From Clytia hemisphaerica (lineage: Eukaryota > Cnidaria > Hydrozoa > Leptothecata > Clytiidae), in the NCBI GenBank assembly GCA_902728285.1, contig CACVBU010000046.1, forward strand, positions 1,959,536-2,023,535: 64,000 bases of DNA, in the 5' to 3' direction. Both the position numbers and the translations under genes were made by a program. This document shows, piece after piece, positions 1-12,430 of the stretch; positions within the stretch are counted from its first letter, which is position 1; each line of letters begins with the position of its first letter. The notes beneath the pieces are model-generated. The model saw only the letters and a list, made by a program, of their open reading frames with translations. It ran no database searches and had not been told where the DNA came from.

Positions 1-85
1 CTTTAGGATATTTATTTCCGAAAAGTTAATGAAATATAAAAAAACCATTCCTTTAAAAAAGGGGAGTAACAGGGTAAGTACATAC

Positions 86-3000
86 CATATCGTCAAGCTC
101 CAAATCTGACGTGAAGACCATTTGATCGAAAGGGTTGTCTGGGAGGTAACTTTTCAAATCTAATGTGATTGTTTGATTGGAGAGCATTCCATTTTGAAAG
201 GGTGACCATGCTGCCACTCTGATACCGATAGATATCTTCTTTGCTAATGGTATACTGCCGAATGACGAACCAAGCTAAAATAACAACAGTATGAAAATCA
301 TATACACGTTTTTTTTTTGTAAGAACATCCAAAATTTTTGAAGCCTTGGGATGTTCTTAACTTTTTGAGTTTCAAGCCTTAAAATGTTCTCAACAGTATA
401 ACATGTTCTTATTTTCCCCATTTTTAATGTATTTTTGTCGATTTTTGTACATTTTCCTAAAAAATTGGCTGTTTTAGAGTCCGCGAAGCCTTATGTTTTT
501 ATATAGTTTAGTTTCTTATAAAAAACGTATAAAAATCACTTCACGTACAGATTTTCATATTTCAGCTAGCTTAAATAAGAAATTGGTTTGAATTAATTTT
601 AGTTAATTTCATACTGGTCACCAATATCTCAAGTAATGTCTCTTTTCTAGCTAAAATAACAAAAGCATTCTTTAAAAAACTAAAATCAAGTAGTGTAAAA
701 GAAGACTATTCTCAGTGAAAAACATCCCTACTGAGAAATAGAAAACAGATAGCTAATATCACAGCAGGTTGGGGGAAGAAAACAATTCAAACGCATTGTT
801 GATTGGCAACTTCAATGTTCTATCACTTGAATTTTTCAATAGGAAATATGCTTAAAATAATCAAATTTTCTTGAAACCTTTGGGTACTATCAGAGTGCTT
901 TTAAAAATTAGATCCTTAAAGGTTTTGTTTTTAAATAAGTTGAGATCGTTTGCATACTCATCAATTTTAATTTACAAGCTTTTTCACATTGAATTGACAC
1001 GGACGCGGAACAAAATTGGTCAGAAAAAGGGAAAGAAAAACATTTTTTGTTTAAACAGCACGGAATCGAACAAACTAATAACAATTTTAAGACATGTGTC
1101 TGATATGAAACATAAAAAAGTACAAAAGTAAACTAAAACCTTTTAAAGCAGGCATTTCACTAGTGAATAACAGAATGGAGACCAACCTTGCTTTTGACTT
1201 TTTTACCACCTGGGATGTCAGGTTGTGATACAGGGATATTGACCACATACTCCAACAAGAAAACAATAGCAAACAAAGGATGGTGAATCATTTCGTTCAA
1301 CTCAAGGCGACTCCTCAACATCAAACCGACATAATCTAAATGAGCAAAATTGATATCATAAGGCAGGGGGGGTCAAGGTCCAGGATACCAACCCAGGGCC
1401 CAAAAACCTGACTTTTCGAGATTTGAAAGTAGTAGACACCACCACCCCCTAAATTGGTATCAATACCAACTTGAAAATCCAAATTTTCTAAAAAAGGGGG
1501 GACCCACCCCCCTAAATTGGTATCGATACCAACTTGAAAATCGCGATTTTTCTGAAAAAGGGGGACCCACCCCCCTAAATTGGCAATCAGTAAAAATGCA
1601 AGAAGTTTCTATGCATAGGATACTGCATACAAGGGACGCTAAACAAAATCTGTGGATGTTTTTATTCAAAGAACATTCCTCTTATTAATCACTTATATTA
1701 TGTACCACACTTTAGACTCCTGAAAATGAAAACAAGTTTTTCTCATTCTAACACAACGTAAATTAAGTTTCTGGAACTAAATTGGCAAAATGTATCAAAT
1801 TCATAAAACTACACTCATTTTGTTTTATAAGCATACGGTAAATTTCGGCTGAAGTTCACTATGCTTAAGTAAAGCTCAGTTTTGAGCCTCGACTATGCTT
1901 AACCCTATGCTTGGTAAAAAAAATTATGAAGTGGTAAAAATTTTCGCACATTTTCCCCTATCTTTAATCTTGAGAGAAATGAAGACATTCTATTGATTTC
2001 GAATGTTTACCATATGATTTCTTCTGTTATTTTCTGAAGTTATGGAAATTATGATTCTAAAAATTTCTTTGGCTGAGCCTCAAGGTATGCTTAGCATATG
2101 CTTAATTTTTTTGGAAATTTGAGCTTCAGTATGCTTAAAAACGTTATGCTTATAAAAACAAAATGAGTGTAGATGATAAACTAGACTAGATAAAAAACTC
2201 ATTGTATTAGGCACGCCTAGAGTCAACATAGCCTTTATGATGAACGTTATGTAAAGAAAAATTTTATCACGACTAAAAAAGTTATAAGATCTGCTAATAA
2301 ATTTCAATTATAGAATGCTTTTATATGGAATCAGGGTATAGTGTAAACGATTCAAATAAGTTTTTATACTTACATTATACAACATTTTAAGTCAGATACC
2401 AATTTCAAATTCAGAAAAAATTGAAAAAAGGGGGACCCACCCCCTCATTTTGGTATCGATACCAACTTAAAGATTCCCTAATTTTCAAAAAAGGGGGACC
2501 CACCCCCTCATTTTGGTATCAATACCAACTTGACTTTTTGAAATTTGAAAAAAAAATTGACACCATCCCCCGGCCCTGGGTTTGGTATCTGGATCCTGAC
2601 CCCCCCCCTGCATAAGGCTAAAGTAACATAGAGGTAGAGCTTTAGTATTTTCCTTGAAAAGCTCTAGGATTTTTAAGCTGGGTGTCCACAGGAAAAATTA
2701 AGTTCCTCGCGAATTTGTTTGTCACAAAAAAACCTATTGTTTTATTTGCCATAGGGCGAAAACTGATGAAATGATAAGTGATGAGATGATAAGTGATGAA
2801 AATTGAAAACGTTTTCATTCTACATCGCTTATTAATTTTTTTGTCACAAAAAAAACAATGTATTTTCAATTTAATTTTTAGTTGACATGTGTTTGCGAGT
2901 CAATTCCTGGTCAATATCCAGCCAGGTTACCTGTATAATGTAGCATATATTAGAGTCAGGAAGCCCTTGGATTGCAGAGGTGCTGGCGATCACTCGGTTA

Positions 3001-6000
3001 TCGTTTCATGGTACAATAATATGCTAGATGTATCTTACGATTTAATTCTCAGAGCTTTAAAGATGGAGACGAAAATAAATGTATAAAGAAAATTTAAAAA
3101 TGCAATGGAAATAAAAATGCAACCGAAGAAGGCTTTTCTTACTTGTTCCATAATTTGACAACGATGATTCTGGCCTTGAACTTTGTCTTGAAGTGCTTCT
3201 TTTGAATTTATTTGGAGACGTCTGATTGGTGTCCTTCTCCAGATACACAATGTGTGGAGGCTGGACAAACTGCCAGCCATTGTGAACGCCAACCTTAACG
3301 AGGGCAAGAAAACATCAAAAGAATTTTCAAACCATTCCAAACTCTACTGTACTGAGAATAGAAGTTAGTTCATTCTGATAAAGCATGAATTTAAAGATTG
3401 ACTGAGGACTTATTATTATTAATGGAATTTCTTTTTGTTGTGAAAAATTAAATTTGTGAGCTGTGCTTTAAAGATATTTTACAGAAAAACTATTTTCTTG
3501 TCAGCCACGGAAAATGGAAATACATTTACTAAAATTTGTTAAAAATGGGAAAAATGCTAATTATAATAGCCGCATTCTTTGTCACCGTTAAGCATACTAA
3601 AATTTGTTAAAAGAAAGTGTAGCCAACAATATAGGTTAACAAAACTAAACAAACATACTTTCAGTTTTCTCTCAGCAATTTTGACGACCGAACCATCTGG
3701 TTGAAGCTCATCTTTTTGTAAACGTTCATTATTCAACACTGTGCATAAGTATTCTTCAAAACGATCAATTGAAGGTGGTAATGTCACTGTTAACTAAATA
3801 TATTGGGTTGTTAAAATTCATTGGTCATTTGATTGTTGTCATAATGATGTGGGAAAAGTTTTAGTGTTTTATTAAAATTTGATTAGCTTCTTCAGATATA
3901 AAGATATCTGATGATTGTACGCAAGTGCATGAAACCGTTATGAGTTATGTTTTTGACATTTTGATTTCTATATATGTATATTTAGATATGAAGACAAAAA
4001 ATTAAGACCTACCTTGATAAATATTTCAGGACCCGAATTCAAAGGTTTCAAAAGCCCTTACAAAGATACGTTAGAAAAATTAATCTAACCTGCGTAGCTA
4101 CTTAGTAGCCCTCCGTTAACATTGGTTTACGTCAGACATTCTGGCAGGGGTCACTAATACTATATAAAGTCAGGTGTTTATTCTCAGTAAAAACTCGATG
4201 GTACTCAAGTCAAAGTGTTTAAACAGACTCGCAATTATGCTTCTTTTTGATTTGATAGGTCGATTTTTAACGTTTTCGGGCACTTTCTGAAAGTAACTTT
4301 GTTTTTCAATTGAGCATGACTTTTGATCTAATGAACCGAATTTATTAAATGACCCCTCGAAATTTAAGTTTATCTTTCTTCTTTCCAATGGAATAGGAAT
4401 GATTCTTTTAAAATTTTTCGATTTCGAGAAAATCAGTTTCAAAGAGAGAAACTTTTTTGTGGCGCACCCGGTAGAAATGGCAACTATTGCCTTAACGGGA
4501 AATATTTCCCGAACGGGAAGGTGAAAAACTTCCCGAAATGGATAGAGTTTCCGAATCAGGAAGTTAACCAGTTTCCCGATCGGGAATGTGACCTCTGCGC
4601 ACTCCGGAAATGGTCATGGAAGGTAAATAACTGATGCCTATTGTAAAAGAGGGTAAATAAATACCTTTTACCGGGTAGTTAAGAAATCCACTGGGTAATC
4701 GCTTCTTAATTCTACTTTCCCCATTTCCAATTAAAAACTTCCCTATTTGGAAACTTCTTCTCGATCGGGAAACAAAAATTTGCTTTGTTTACAAAAATTC
4801 AACTTCCCGTTCGGGAACAATGAAAAGTTCTTGACCAAAACAGGAAACTGAAAAGTGATAAAATTTTCAATCTGGAAACAGTTTCCTTTTGGGTTATTTT
4901 CACCTTCCCGTTCGGGAAATATTTCCCGTTAAGGCAATAGTTGCCATTTCTATGTAGTGGTTCCGACTGCCCGTATTTTACTTACCTTATTCAAATGACA
5001 TGGCCATGTGCGTAGTGGTAGAGGACTTCTTAGAATATCAATAATCGAATCATCTAAAAATATTATAATAATACAAGAAAAAGTAATAGTCTAAATTACC
5101 AAAATTTAAGAAACCCTGACAGAAATTTGACAGGCATAATGGCAGATTAGAGAATTTAAAGAATTAAAGATATATATTATTATATTAAGATATATAAATC
5201 TAGCACGCTAGATGACTAAATTAAGACATAGTAGAAAATAAGGAAAAAATAATGGAAGGAACAAATTGATATTGTCTCGTTACCAGTGTAATTAATTCGT
5301 AGGTGAGTGCATAACACGGATTATTAAACGAATCCATGCTACATACACTACACAATATATTGTCAGGCAATATATTCATTGTCGACAATTATATTGAACA
5401 GGAGTCAGCAATATATTATCAGCTTCGTTTGCAATATTCCGACAACAATAGGGAGATTGTTTACCAAAAAAATAATTCCTTTTTATAATAGAACACCTGT
5501 TGTTCGCTTCGTACATTACGGTCCGCAAAATATATTGTCGAATATTGCTCGCCAATATAATGTGTAGTCTAAGTAGACCTTAAGATGAAGATCTTCACTG
5601 AACTTTCTGATTTACCATCAGTATTTTCTTCGATACCAGGAATGATGTCATCACCACTGATTGGAACATTTGCTGGTACAAAAGAAATGACACTCTCCAT
5701 TTGTTCGTGTATTTGCAAAGTATAAAGCATCATACACATGTTCACTTTACGAAGTTGCTGGAATTCTAGATAAATTAATCATAGAAAGCATTTTTTTTTT
5801 CAATTTGTAGAAATCTCTCCTCTCTTAAATGAGGAGAATCGAAAAAGAACATTTGAAACCATTTTCTAAAAACACGATTTTTGAGTTTAGACTTAAAAAA
5901 AGACATGGACTCGTCACATGGAAGGGATATTTTCAGCTTGTGATTCACTAGTATTTCATTTTCTTAACCATAACCTATTCTCAACCAAACCCCTTTTCAA

Positions 6001-7956
6001 GTATTATCCTTTGAAAGTAAACTTTAGTAGAAAAGGTTCTTGCAAACAGTGATGAAGGAGGAAAAGCTAGAAAATGAGTCTTGTTGAATTTCGAAATGGT
6101 CCCCTGATATCTGCCACTACACTAAAAGTTTTTTTTAAAGTTACCTTCGAGTGGTTCTGGAATCTGAAGTAACGCGATTGGTGATCCATGGTAAAAGTCA
6201 AGCCTTAAATGCAACAAATTCAAATTATTAATACTAAACTTATTGATTTCAATAATTATTCCTTAAAATACTTCTTTTGAAAGAGTTTAAAATGAATCAG
6301 GTTGTAAATAAAAATTCTTGATATGAATTGTAAAAAAAAACATTTTATGAGCAAGGTAAAAGCAACGTATGGGATTTATGACATGAATTTTACACGGGAT
6401 ATTCGAGATTCTTTAGAACGTGAACTTGCCAAAACTGATGTCACAGATTACCATTAGGAGCAAAGAAAATGTTTGGCTCAATCAGTTACGTTGAAAAAAA
6501 ATACTGTTATTCCAATAATATTCATACTTCCTCTCCTGTGGACGAGCTGTCTCGTTGATATCTGTCAACGTATCATAATAGGAAAATATTCTAAGCCAAG
6601 TCCATCCCACCGTTTCCAAAGCTGGGTTTGCTAAAACAAAATAAGACAAAAGATTTTTTTTTATTACTTTTTTAATTTCAATTGGAAAAGTAGTAAGACT
6701 TTTTAAAGTAATGACTTTCTCTAGTTTAAGACCAGAAAGACTATAAGATATTGACAAAAAATGTTTTAGGCTATAACGAGTAGAACTTTCAATTTGTAAA
6801 CTTTCACTAGACAGCTGTTTTTAAAACAACAGTCTTAAAGATTGCTTACCTGCATCAACCAGCTCAAAAATGAGCATAATTGTTACATCATTGATTGAAG
6901 TGTGGAAATAAATTGCCTAAATTGAATGAACATTACTTACTTTTCTATAAAAGTTTTGTATAGGGTATCATAGTTTCTAGAGGGGGTAAAGACCCCCTCC
7001 CTTAGATAAGAAGACCACCCTTAAGAAATTTTAACTTTAAACAACCCACGCCCCCTTATCTTGGTTTCTTCAAAACAAAAGACCCCCCCCCCTAAATGTG
7101 GGGTAGAAACTATGAAAGATGTTTGATAAAGCAGTTTTATACAAGAAATTACATTTTGTTAATAATAGTAGAATGAAAGACAGACCTTTTAATTTCACAG
7201 TATTTAAGTAAGTTAAAATTATTTCAGTTGTTTAAACTTGTATGGTCCCTTTAAAAGCAATGATGAATAAATGAATAATTTTTCCAACTCAAGGATATTA
7301 AGCATTTAGTTACATTACAGTGTAAAATCTTAACAGAACTTCAAACATGAGATAATTATCATGCCTCTGTAAGGCAGGAATGAATGATTAAAACATACCT
7401 CCTGAAAATCAATCACATGTTTGCCAGGTGAAATTGGCTCTGATTTGATAATGGGACCAATCCACGAACTTCCAAAGAAATAATGATTCGCTGCATCATA
7501 AAATGTTACACGAAGCTGAAATTCTGTTCCTTCCTAGCACAGAAAAGAGAATTTTTCATTAAAGACTTAAAGACTGGAAAACAACTTTTTTAAACTGTTA
7601 TCTTACACTTTACCAATTTATCAGGGTTGTCAGTAAAAACAGTAGGTCAGGAAGGATTTTCTGGTATTTTTCACATACCCCCCTAATTTCAGTATCGTAG
7701 TAGCCATGATACCAATAAAAACAGAGAAGTGCAAAACATCAGCCAATCCAAACAACTCAAAGTGTTCTATCAGGGAAAGAAGAAAAAATACCTCTGATTT
7801 GGAGTTCAACTCTACTGATGTAACATTCAAACAAAAACAATATGGCTGACCAGATCGACCATTTTCAGTAGTAATTCTAGATGGATGAACAGAAATTGAC
7901 TGATTTGTTTTGTAAAATTCTTCCCAAGTTTCATCTGGCTCTTCTGCCATATTCAT
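86..7956 (-). CDS. NPHP4: Nephrocystin-4 ortholog, N-terminal part (gene runs off left edge)
   Basis: Nephrocystin-4 is a large scaffold of the ciliary transition zone that works with NPHP1 and RPGRIP1L. I read eleven exons that join in phase with GT-AG borders: 7792-7956, 7399-7533, 6850-6916, 6528-6630, 6145-6203, 5616-5765, 4986-5053, 3659-3793, 3143-3293, 1187-1335 and 86-274, about 457 codons. Family-typical stretches appear in the expected order: FQLRVTFYDA..FFG, AIYFHTSIND, WLRIFSYYD, FYHGSPIALLQ, LPPSIDRFEEYL, ERKLKVGVHNGWQFVQPP, LRSRLELNEMIHHPLFAIVF and RVAAWSPFQNG. The start codon is the first ATG of the exon at 7956; a second ATG lies two codons in. The human protein is about 1426 residues, so roughly the last two thirds lie outside. 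Assignment is from remembered family similarity; the exon chain itself is seen directly. Every intron between about 1.3 and 7.1 kb that I examined closely carries a repeat or nothing recognisable. Confidence 0.9.
1364..2610. mobile_element. hAT-like non-autonomous element (MITE) in an NPHP4 intron
   Basis: The ends are inverted: CAGGGGGGGTCAAGGTCC at the left and the imperfect complement ending CCCCCCCCTG at the right. Both sides are flanked by CATAAGG (1357-1363 and 2611-2617), a 7-bp target duplication. CAG..CTG ends and a duplication of this size fit hAT, whose usual length is 8 bp. Inside each arm are 70-80 bp repeats carrying a GGGGGACCCACCCCC box and a GGTATCGATACC palindrome. There is no transposase. 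A second, TA-flanked MITE is nested at 1812-2169. Confidence 0.75.
1812..2169. mobile_element. TA-flanked MITE of the 'TTATAAGCAT' family, nested in the hAT-like MITE
   Basis: The inverted ends are CACTCATTTTGTTTTATAAG and its complement, flanked on both sides by TA (1810-1811 and 2170-2171). The sub-terminal TTATAAGCATA motif and the internal ATGCTTA repeats are shared with copies at 17033, 21875, 48442, 52177 and 63790. TA duplication fits the Tc1/mariner group. No coding capacity. Confidence 0.65.
4472..4952. mobile_element. MITE with about 56-bp terminal inverted repeats
   Basis: The left arm begins TAGAAATGGCAACTATTGCC and the right arm is its complement, ending at CCATTTCTA. The arms contain repeated CCCGAACGGG and CCCGTTCGGG boxes, so the element is palindromic at two scales. 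It lies in the NPHP4 intron between the exons at 4986-5053 and 3659-3793. No coding capacity. Confidence 0.7.
6969..7114. mobile_element. Short G/C-tract MITE
   Basis: The inverted ends are CATAGTTTCTA and TAGAAACTATG. Next to them lie G-runs on one side and C-runs on the other, and repeated GACCCCC boxes fill the middle. It lies in the NPHP4 intron between exons 2 and 3. Confidence 0.6.
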
Positions 7957-8111
7957 TTAAAAACAGCTGATTTGATTGCTTTAGTAGTATTTATTATCAT
8001 CCTATGTATAAAATAGTATAAACAAAGTTGAATTTTAATTTAAGTAAATCAACTGTCCATACAACTAATTGACCAAAAATTCCAGATAGGCAGGGGGCTA
8101 ATTTCTTATAC

Positions 8112-8144
<33 letters not shown>
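8112..8144. repeat. (ATCA)n microsatellite
   Basis: About eight perfect tetranucleotide units, about 160 bp upstream of the NPHP4 start codon. Confidence 0.9.
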
Positions 8145-10071
8145 GAATACGTCCATCCAATTCAGAAGAACTAACTTTCTTCAGAATCGTTTAAAGTCCA
8201 ATTATGTAAAATTTGGCAGTCTTTTTATTAGGTCCATTCTTTTCTTGTAAAATTTTCTTTGATTGACCTGTTGATTTTTACTATTTAAAGGAAGGCGTTT
8301 CAGAAATTACTAAGAACGTTCTAATTTTAACATGTATCTGCATGTATTTCAGCACATCATAAAACTGTTTGGACTTATTTTAAGTTTTTAAAGTAATGTA
8401 AATTATTGTATTATAAGATCATTACAAGAGCATTGCAAGAACATTTTTAAGCCTGCAAAATTTTCTCTTTTTTCTCTTTTTTCTACTTTTTTCTAATTTG
8501 TTCTTATAAAGAAAGTGATTTCAATTATGATGACTTCTTTCAATCTTTTTCAAGCAAAGATTTCAAAAGATTTTTACCGACTCTAACAATAACAAAAATC
8601 AGGTCAGAAAGTCAGTCGTCTTCAAAGAATATGAAGAGGCCCCTACCTGAAAAAAAAAAGGATGATAGTTTTCTGGAAATTTGAACATCTCTTTTGAATA
8701 TCTCTAGTAGATTTTCTTAGCATCCCGCGATCTAACCCACCCACCCTATACAGTCAGAATGACGCTGAGCGTGGGAAGAATCGATATGTGAGTGGCCCCT
8801 AATCTAAAAATCTCTTTTATTGTTAAATTAAAGTATCCCTGGGGCTCAACGTCGAAAGGAAAATAAGTGCGCGGAACCACCCCCATAGTTTAATACCGGG
8901 ATGACAAAGGTTTGTTTTTAGCATAACGAAGACAAACTCAGGAGGTAAGGTAAATTGTGTTTTGACTTTTTTTGACCATTTTCGGTCAGCCTGCTGAGCT
9001 TTCAAATCCGCTTTTTCCATGCGCTGGTAGAGCGTCCATTAAAAAAAATTGTTTTCCTGATTTCCCCCGATTGGAATATTGAAATTATCGGGTTTAAGCG
9101 ATCTCTTCAACTCTAATCGAAAGGGTAAGAGTGTTCTATTATATTTCTGATTGGAATACACGTGTGATTTCTTATTTCGATTTTATTGTAGCAAGACAAA
9201 ATAAGTATATATACTCACAATGCCTTGCTTTTTAAAACACTTCATGAAGGAGGCGCAAAAATGAAAGTGGAATGTTTTGAAGCTCACAGTGTCCAAATCT
9301 CTGCTAAGTAATCCTTTTCTGTTAATTTTCACTTAAATCTTAGCTCTAAATACTCTTTTAGATCAATTATATAAAACTTATTTTAGTAAGAAGACACAGA
9401 AACGCCAGTTGTGTAACTGCTTTGTGTTGAATTAAACGTTCCACAGAACTTTCTTCAAACTTTCATATCTGATACCATTTTATGTTTCTTTATGGCAGCT
9501 CCCAGCTGATCAAAACTATTTTTATATTGAATTGCCACTATTTGATTGCGATCTATCTTTGTAGGGCATAGAAAGTTATTTGAGAGCTACCCTAAAGAGC
9601 TAAAAAAAACATGACAAAATCAATAATATTCCTTTTCTTGCAAAGTTTTGTATTGCTCCACAACGGAGTCTATTTTGATTTGTTTATATTTGTTTATACT
9701 TTGCTACTTTTGTATAAGCATATCATAATTTGCAAAATTAAATATTTTAAAGCAGCGAAAAACAAAACATTTCAAACATTTCAAACATTCCACGAAAAGG
9801 TCAAAGTACAAAAAAAAAGTAAAAAAGCTGCACCAAAATGAAAAAATTAGCGTTTCTGATTATGTAAGGTCCAAATTCAACTTTCAATTGCATTATAAAC
9901 AAATTTTGTCTTCTGATATTTCATTATTACATTCAGAAGATGAAAATAAGTACCCTTCCCAGGATATGATCGAGCTGATTTGTAAGGCCTTTTCACCCTT
10001 CCATCAGCCATCTTGAATGGTATGCAAAAATACAGGAACGAAAAAGCCGTGGTTGGATTTGATTAGTAAAA
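8145..10071. other. Intergenic, no gene recognised
   Basis: AT-rich DNA upstream of NPHP4. Both strands hold only short frames with no recognisable protein family and no consistent splice chain. The NPHP4 promoter should lie near its left side, but no core element stands out. Confidence 0.5.
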
Positions 10072-10642
10072 TATGCAAAACATATGCATGCTTACACAAA
10101 GATTTAAAAGACATAGAGCATCTTATAAAGAAATATTATAATCATTAAAACAATGAAAGATGGAATTTCTTAATCCAAAAAGAAATATTTACAGAACAAC
10201 AAAAACCTTTTAGAAATTTGTTCTTAAAGACATTGCATATTCTGTTTTCATGCCATTAAAAAATTCCACAAAGACGGAGTACACACATCAAATTTTCAAA
10301 ACACGCAAACTGAAAGTAGTAATTATGACATCACACATTTCAGCAGGTTCAGATCAATATTTTGGTTTGATCGTTTGGCAGTTCTATTCCCAGGAGAATA
10401 ATTTACTGTCAGCCGAATAAGGATTATTTTTGTACCTTTGCTGGTGATTTTTCAGCTTAAGTTTATATCTAATGTTATGGTTTTTTGAAGTGCTTGTTCT
10501 AAGAGATGAGCGAATTTGATTATTTCTAGTTTACAAAAGTTAAGCAAATTTAATCTTTCTTCTACAAGATTACACTTTAATGTAATGCCAATTATGCATG
10601 TAAGTTTTATATTAATACTTTTTTTTGCATATGTTTTGCATA
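10072..10642. mobile_element. Unclassified MITE with TATGCAAAACATATGCA ends
   Basis: The ends are inverted copies of TATGCAAAACATATGCA. A second, diverged copy of its left 400 bp lies in opposite orientation at 63362-63786, and similarity stops at the same end motif there. That shared border supports a real mobile unit. The two copies share, among others, AAATTATTCTCCTGGG (read from the second copy). No coding capacity. Confidence 0.6.
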
Positions 10643-10826
10643 CTTTCCAAGGGAATTTCACGGCAATTTGGCCACCATAATTTTTAGGATTGAGCCGAGA
10701 ACGATCTGCGAACTCCTGCGCGGGTGAAAAACTTCAATCTGTCAATCATTTTCTCAAGTGAAGAGTACGCGAAGCGATTCTAGCTTTACGATAGTGCCGC
10801 AGGTCATCAATGGATAATATTCAATA

Positions 10827-11225
10827 CACCGTTTAGGAGTGTCGACTGCGCACGCGTCCAAACAATTTTTCATTGCAAACAATTTTTCATTGTTTTGATT
10901 TTAGTGACCGCTCTTTCCCGCATAAAAAAACGGTAGGTAAAATTCCGGTTCTCGTAAGGAAACCTAGCAGAGAAACGGTAGGTAAAGAACTCCTTTTAAT
11001 CATAACTTCTTTTCCTCCAGATGAATTTTTGTGAAATTTTCAGGAGAGATTCATAAAATTATCACTGATATCATGTTCAAATATCTAAATCATTCTCTGT
11101 AAAGGAAAGAAAAAAATTGGCAATGTTTACATTCCTCTATAACCTTCTACGGTACTAAAGTGCGCATTTTTACCTACCGTTTTCACGGTGGAACACGGTG
11201 GAGATAGCGAGACTCCTAAACGGTG
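10827..11225. mobile_element. TA-flanked MITE, CACCGTTTAGGAGT ends
   Basis: CACCGTTTAGGAGT at the left is matched by ACTCCTAAACGGTG at the right, and each is bordered by TA. Inside, ACGGTAGGTAAA occurs twice directly and related ACCTACCGTTT occurs near the right arm. TA duplication suggests the Tc1/mariner group. The arms beyond the first 14 bp are diverged. Confidence 0.6.
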
Positions 11226-12033
11226 TATTATCATTATCCCTTTATTTTCATTCCAAGAACTTTTGCAAAAAAAAGGAAAAATAGAAAAGTTGTATTTTTT
11301 ACTGCTCTATTCACATACTGAATTTGAAAGATCTTCTATGTGGCGTTTTTTTGCAAACTTCAAAAAACTGATTTTTGTCCTGCCTTTGCGGGACTTTGGC
11401 TTAAGTGCTTGAGTGCAGCATAGGGTACAAAGTCCAAACATGCATTTCCCGTAATTTTTGTGTGAAGAGTTAGGTCTATACTGATGGAGAAGAATGAAAT
11501 TTTTAGAAGGATGCTTGATTTGATATGAGGATTCCCATTTCCGTAAAGTCGAGATTCCCCACATGATGGTTGCGAAATGGTAGCTATGGGTAATTCCTTT
11601 GTTCTTTTGCTATCTTCTTTTGTTCTGTGTGACGTAAAGCAAGACGCTTCGCAAATCAAAGTACTTATTAAAACTGTTCATAATAGAAAAGAAAGTTATC
11701 CAACTGAGATGCCCTTTTAATCAGGTGTCAGGGCAAGGTGTCAGTGTTCAGGGAAGTCACAGGAGGTGAAAACCCCTTAACTAAGTTCCTTGATTTGAAA
11801 TTGTTGATCTTGGTTTATTTGATTGAGAAATCAGAGCGCCATAAAAAGAATACAAATATCAGATTTACCTGTGCTAAAAAGCCGCCATGTTTGTTATGAT
11901 TTCACTAATTTAGGGCCGGCTTATACTTTGAAAGATTACACAGGCTGTTATCTCCACAAGTTTTTACCTCCTTTATATTGCAAAAAAAGTATCCTAGCCA
12001 AGCAGTCGCACGTTCTAAATCAATCGTAAAAGG
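11226..12033. other. Intergenic, no gene recognised
   Basis: Short overlapping frames occur on the minus strand around 11307-11659, but they resemble no family I know and have no splice partners. I see no RNA gene or repeat structure here. Confidence 0.4.
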
Positions 12034-12061
12034 GGTTACTATAAAGTCAGATCGGTGTCAA

Positions 12062-12430
12062 AATCAAAACGTCGGGTCGTAATATCAAACTGTCAGAGCA
12101 TCGTGCCGAACCGTCAGGCCGTAATGTCAAACTGTCAGATCGTCGGGTCGAACCGTCGGGTCGTAATGTCAAACTGTCAGATCGTCGGGTCGAACCGTCG
12201 GGTCGTAATGTCAAACTGTCAGATCGTCGGGTCGAACCGTCGGGTCGTAATGTCAAACTGTCAGATCGTCGGGTCGAGCCGTCGGGTCGTAATGTCAAAC
12301 TGTCAGATCGTCGGGTCGAACCGTCGGGTCGTAATGTCAAAGGGTCAGGTCGTAATATCAAAGGGTCGGGTCGTGATGTCGAACGGCCGGGTCGTAGCGT
12401 CGAACCAGACTGCCGGGTTAAACTGCCGGG
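12062..12430. repeat. 42-bp satellite array, left arm of the foldback element
   Basis: The unit ATCGTCGGGTCGAACCGTCG plus GGTCGTAATGTCAAACTGTCAG recurs every 42 bp from 12139 to about 12350. Diverged half-units lie at both edges. The unit looks like two 21-bp halves built on GGGTCGTAATNTCAAA. Long frames through it are an artefact of the multiple-of-three period. Confidence 0.85.

Noticed and set aside
2889-3086. Possible extra NPHP4 exon near GTAACCTGG..
   Set aside because: Neither strand gives family-like residues, and the flanking exons already join in phase without it.
11307-11659. Overlapping minus-strand frames of 85-99 codons
   Set aside because: No recognisable family, low complexity in composition, no splice chain and no conserved motif.
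12062-12430. Array with regular spacing that could be mistaken for a CRISPR array
   Set aside because: The units are contiguous with no unique spacers, the genome is eukaryotic, and the array lies in the arm of a transposon-like element.
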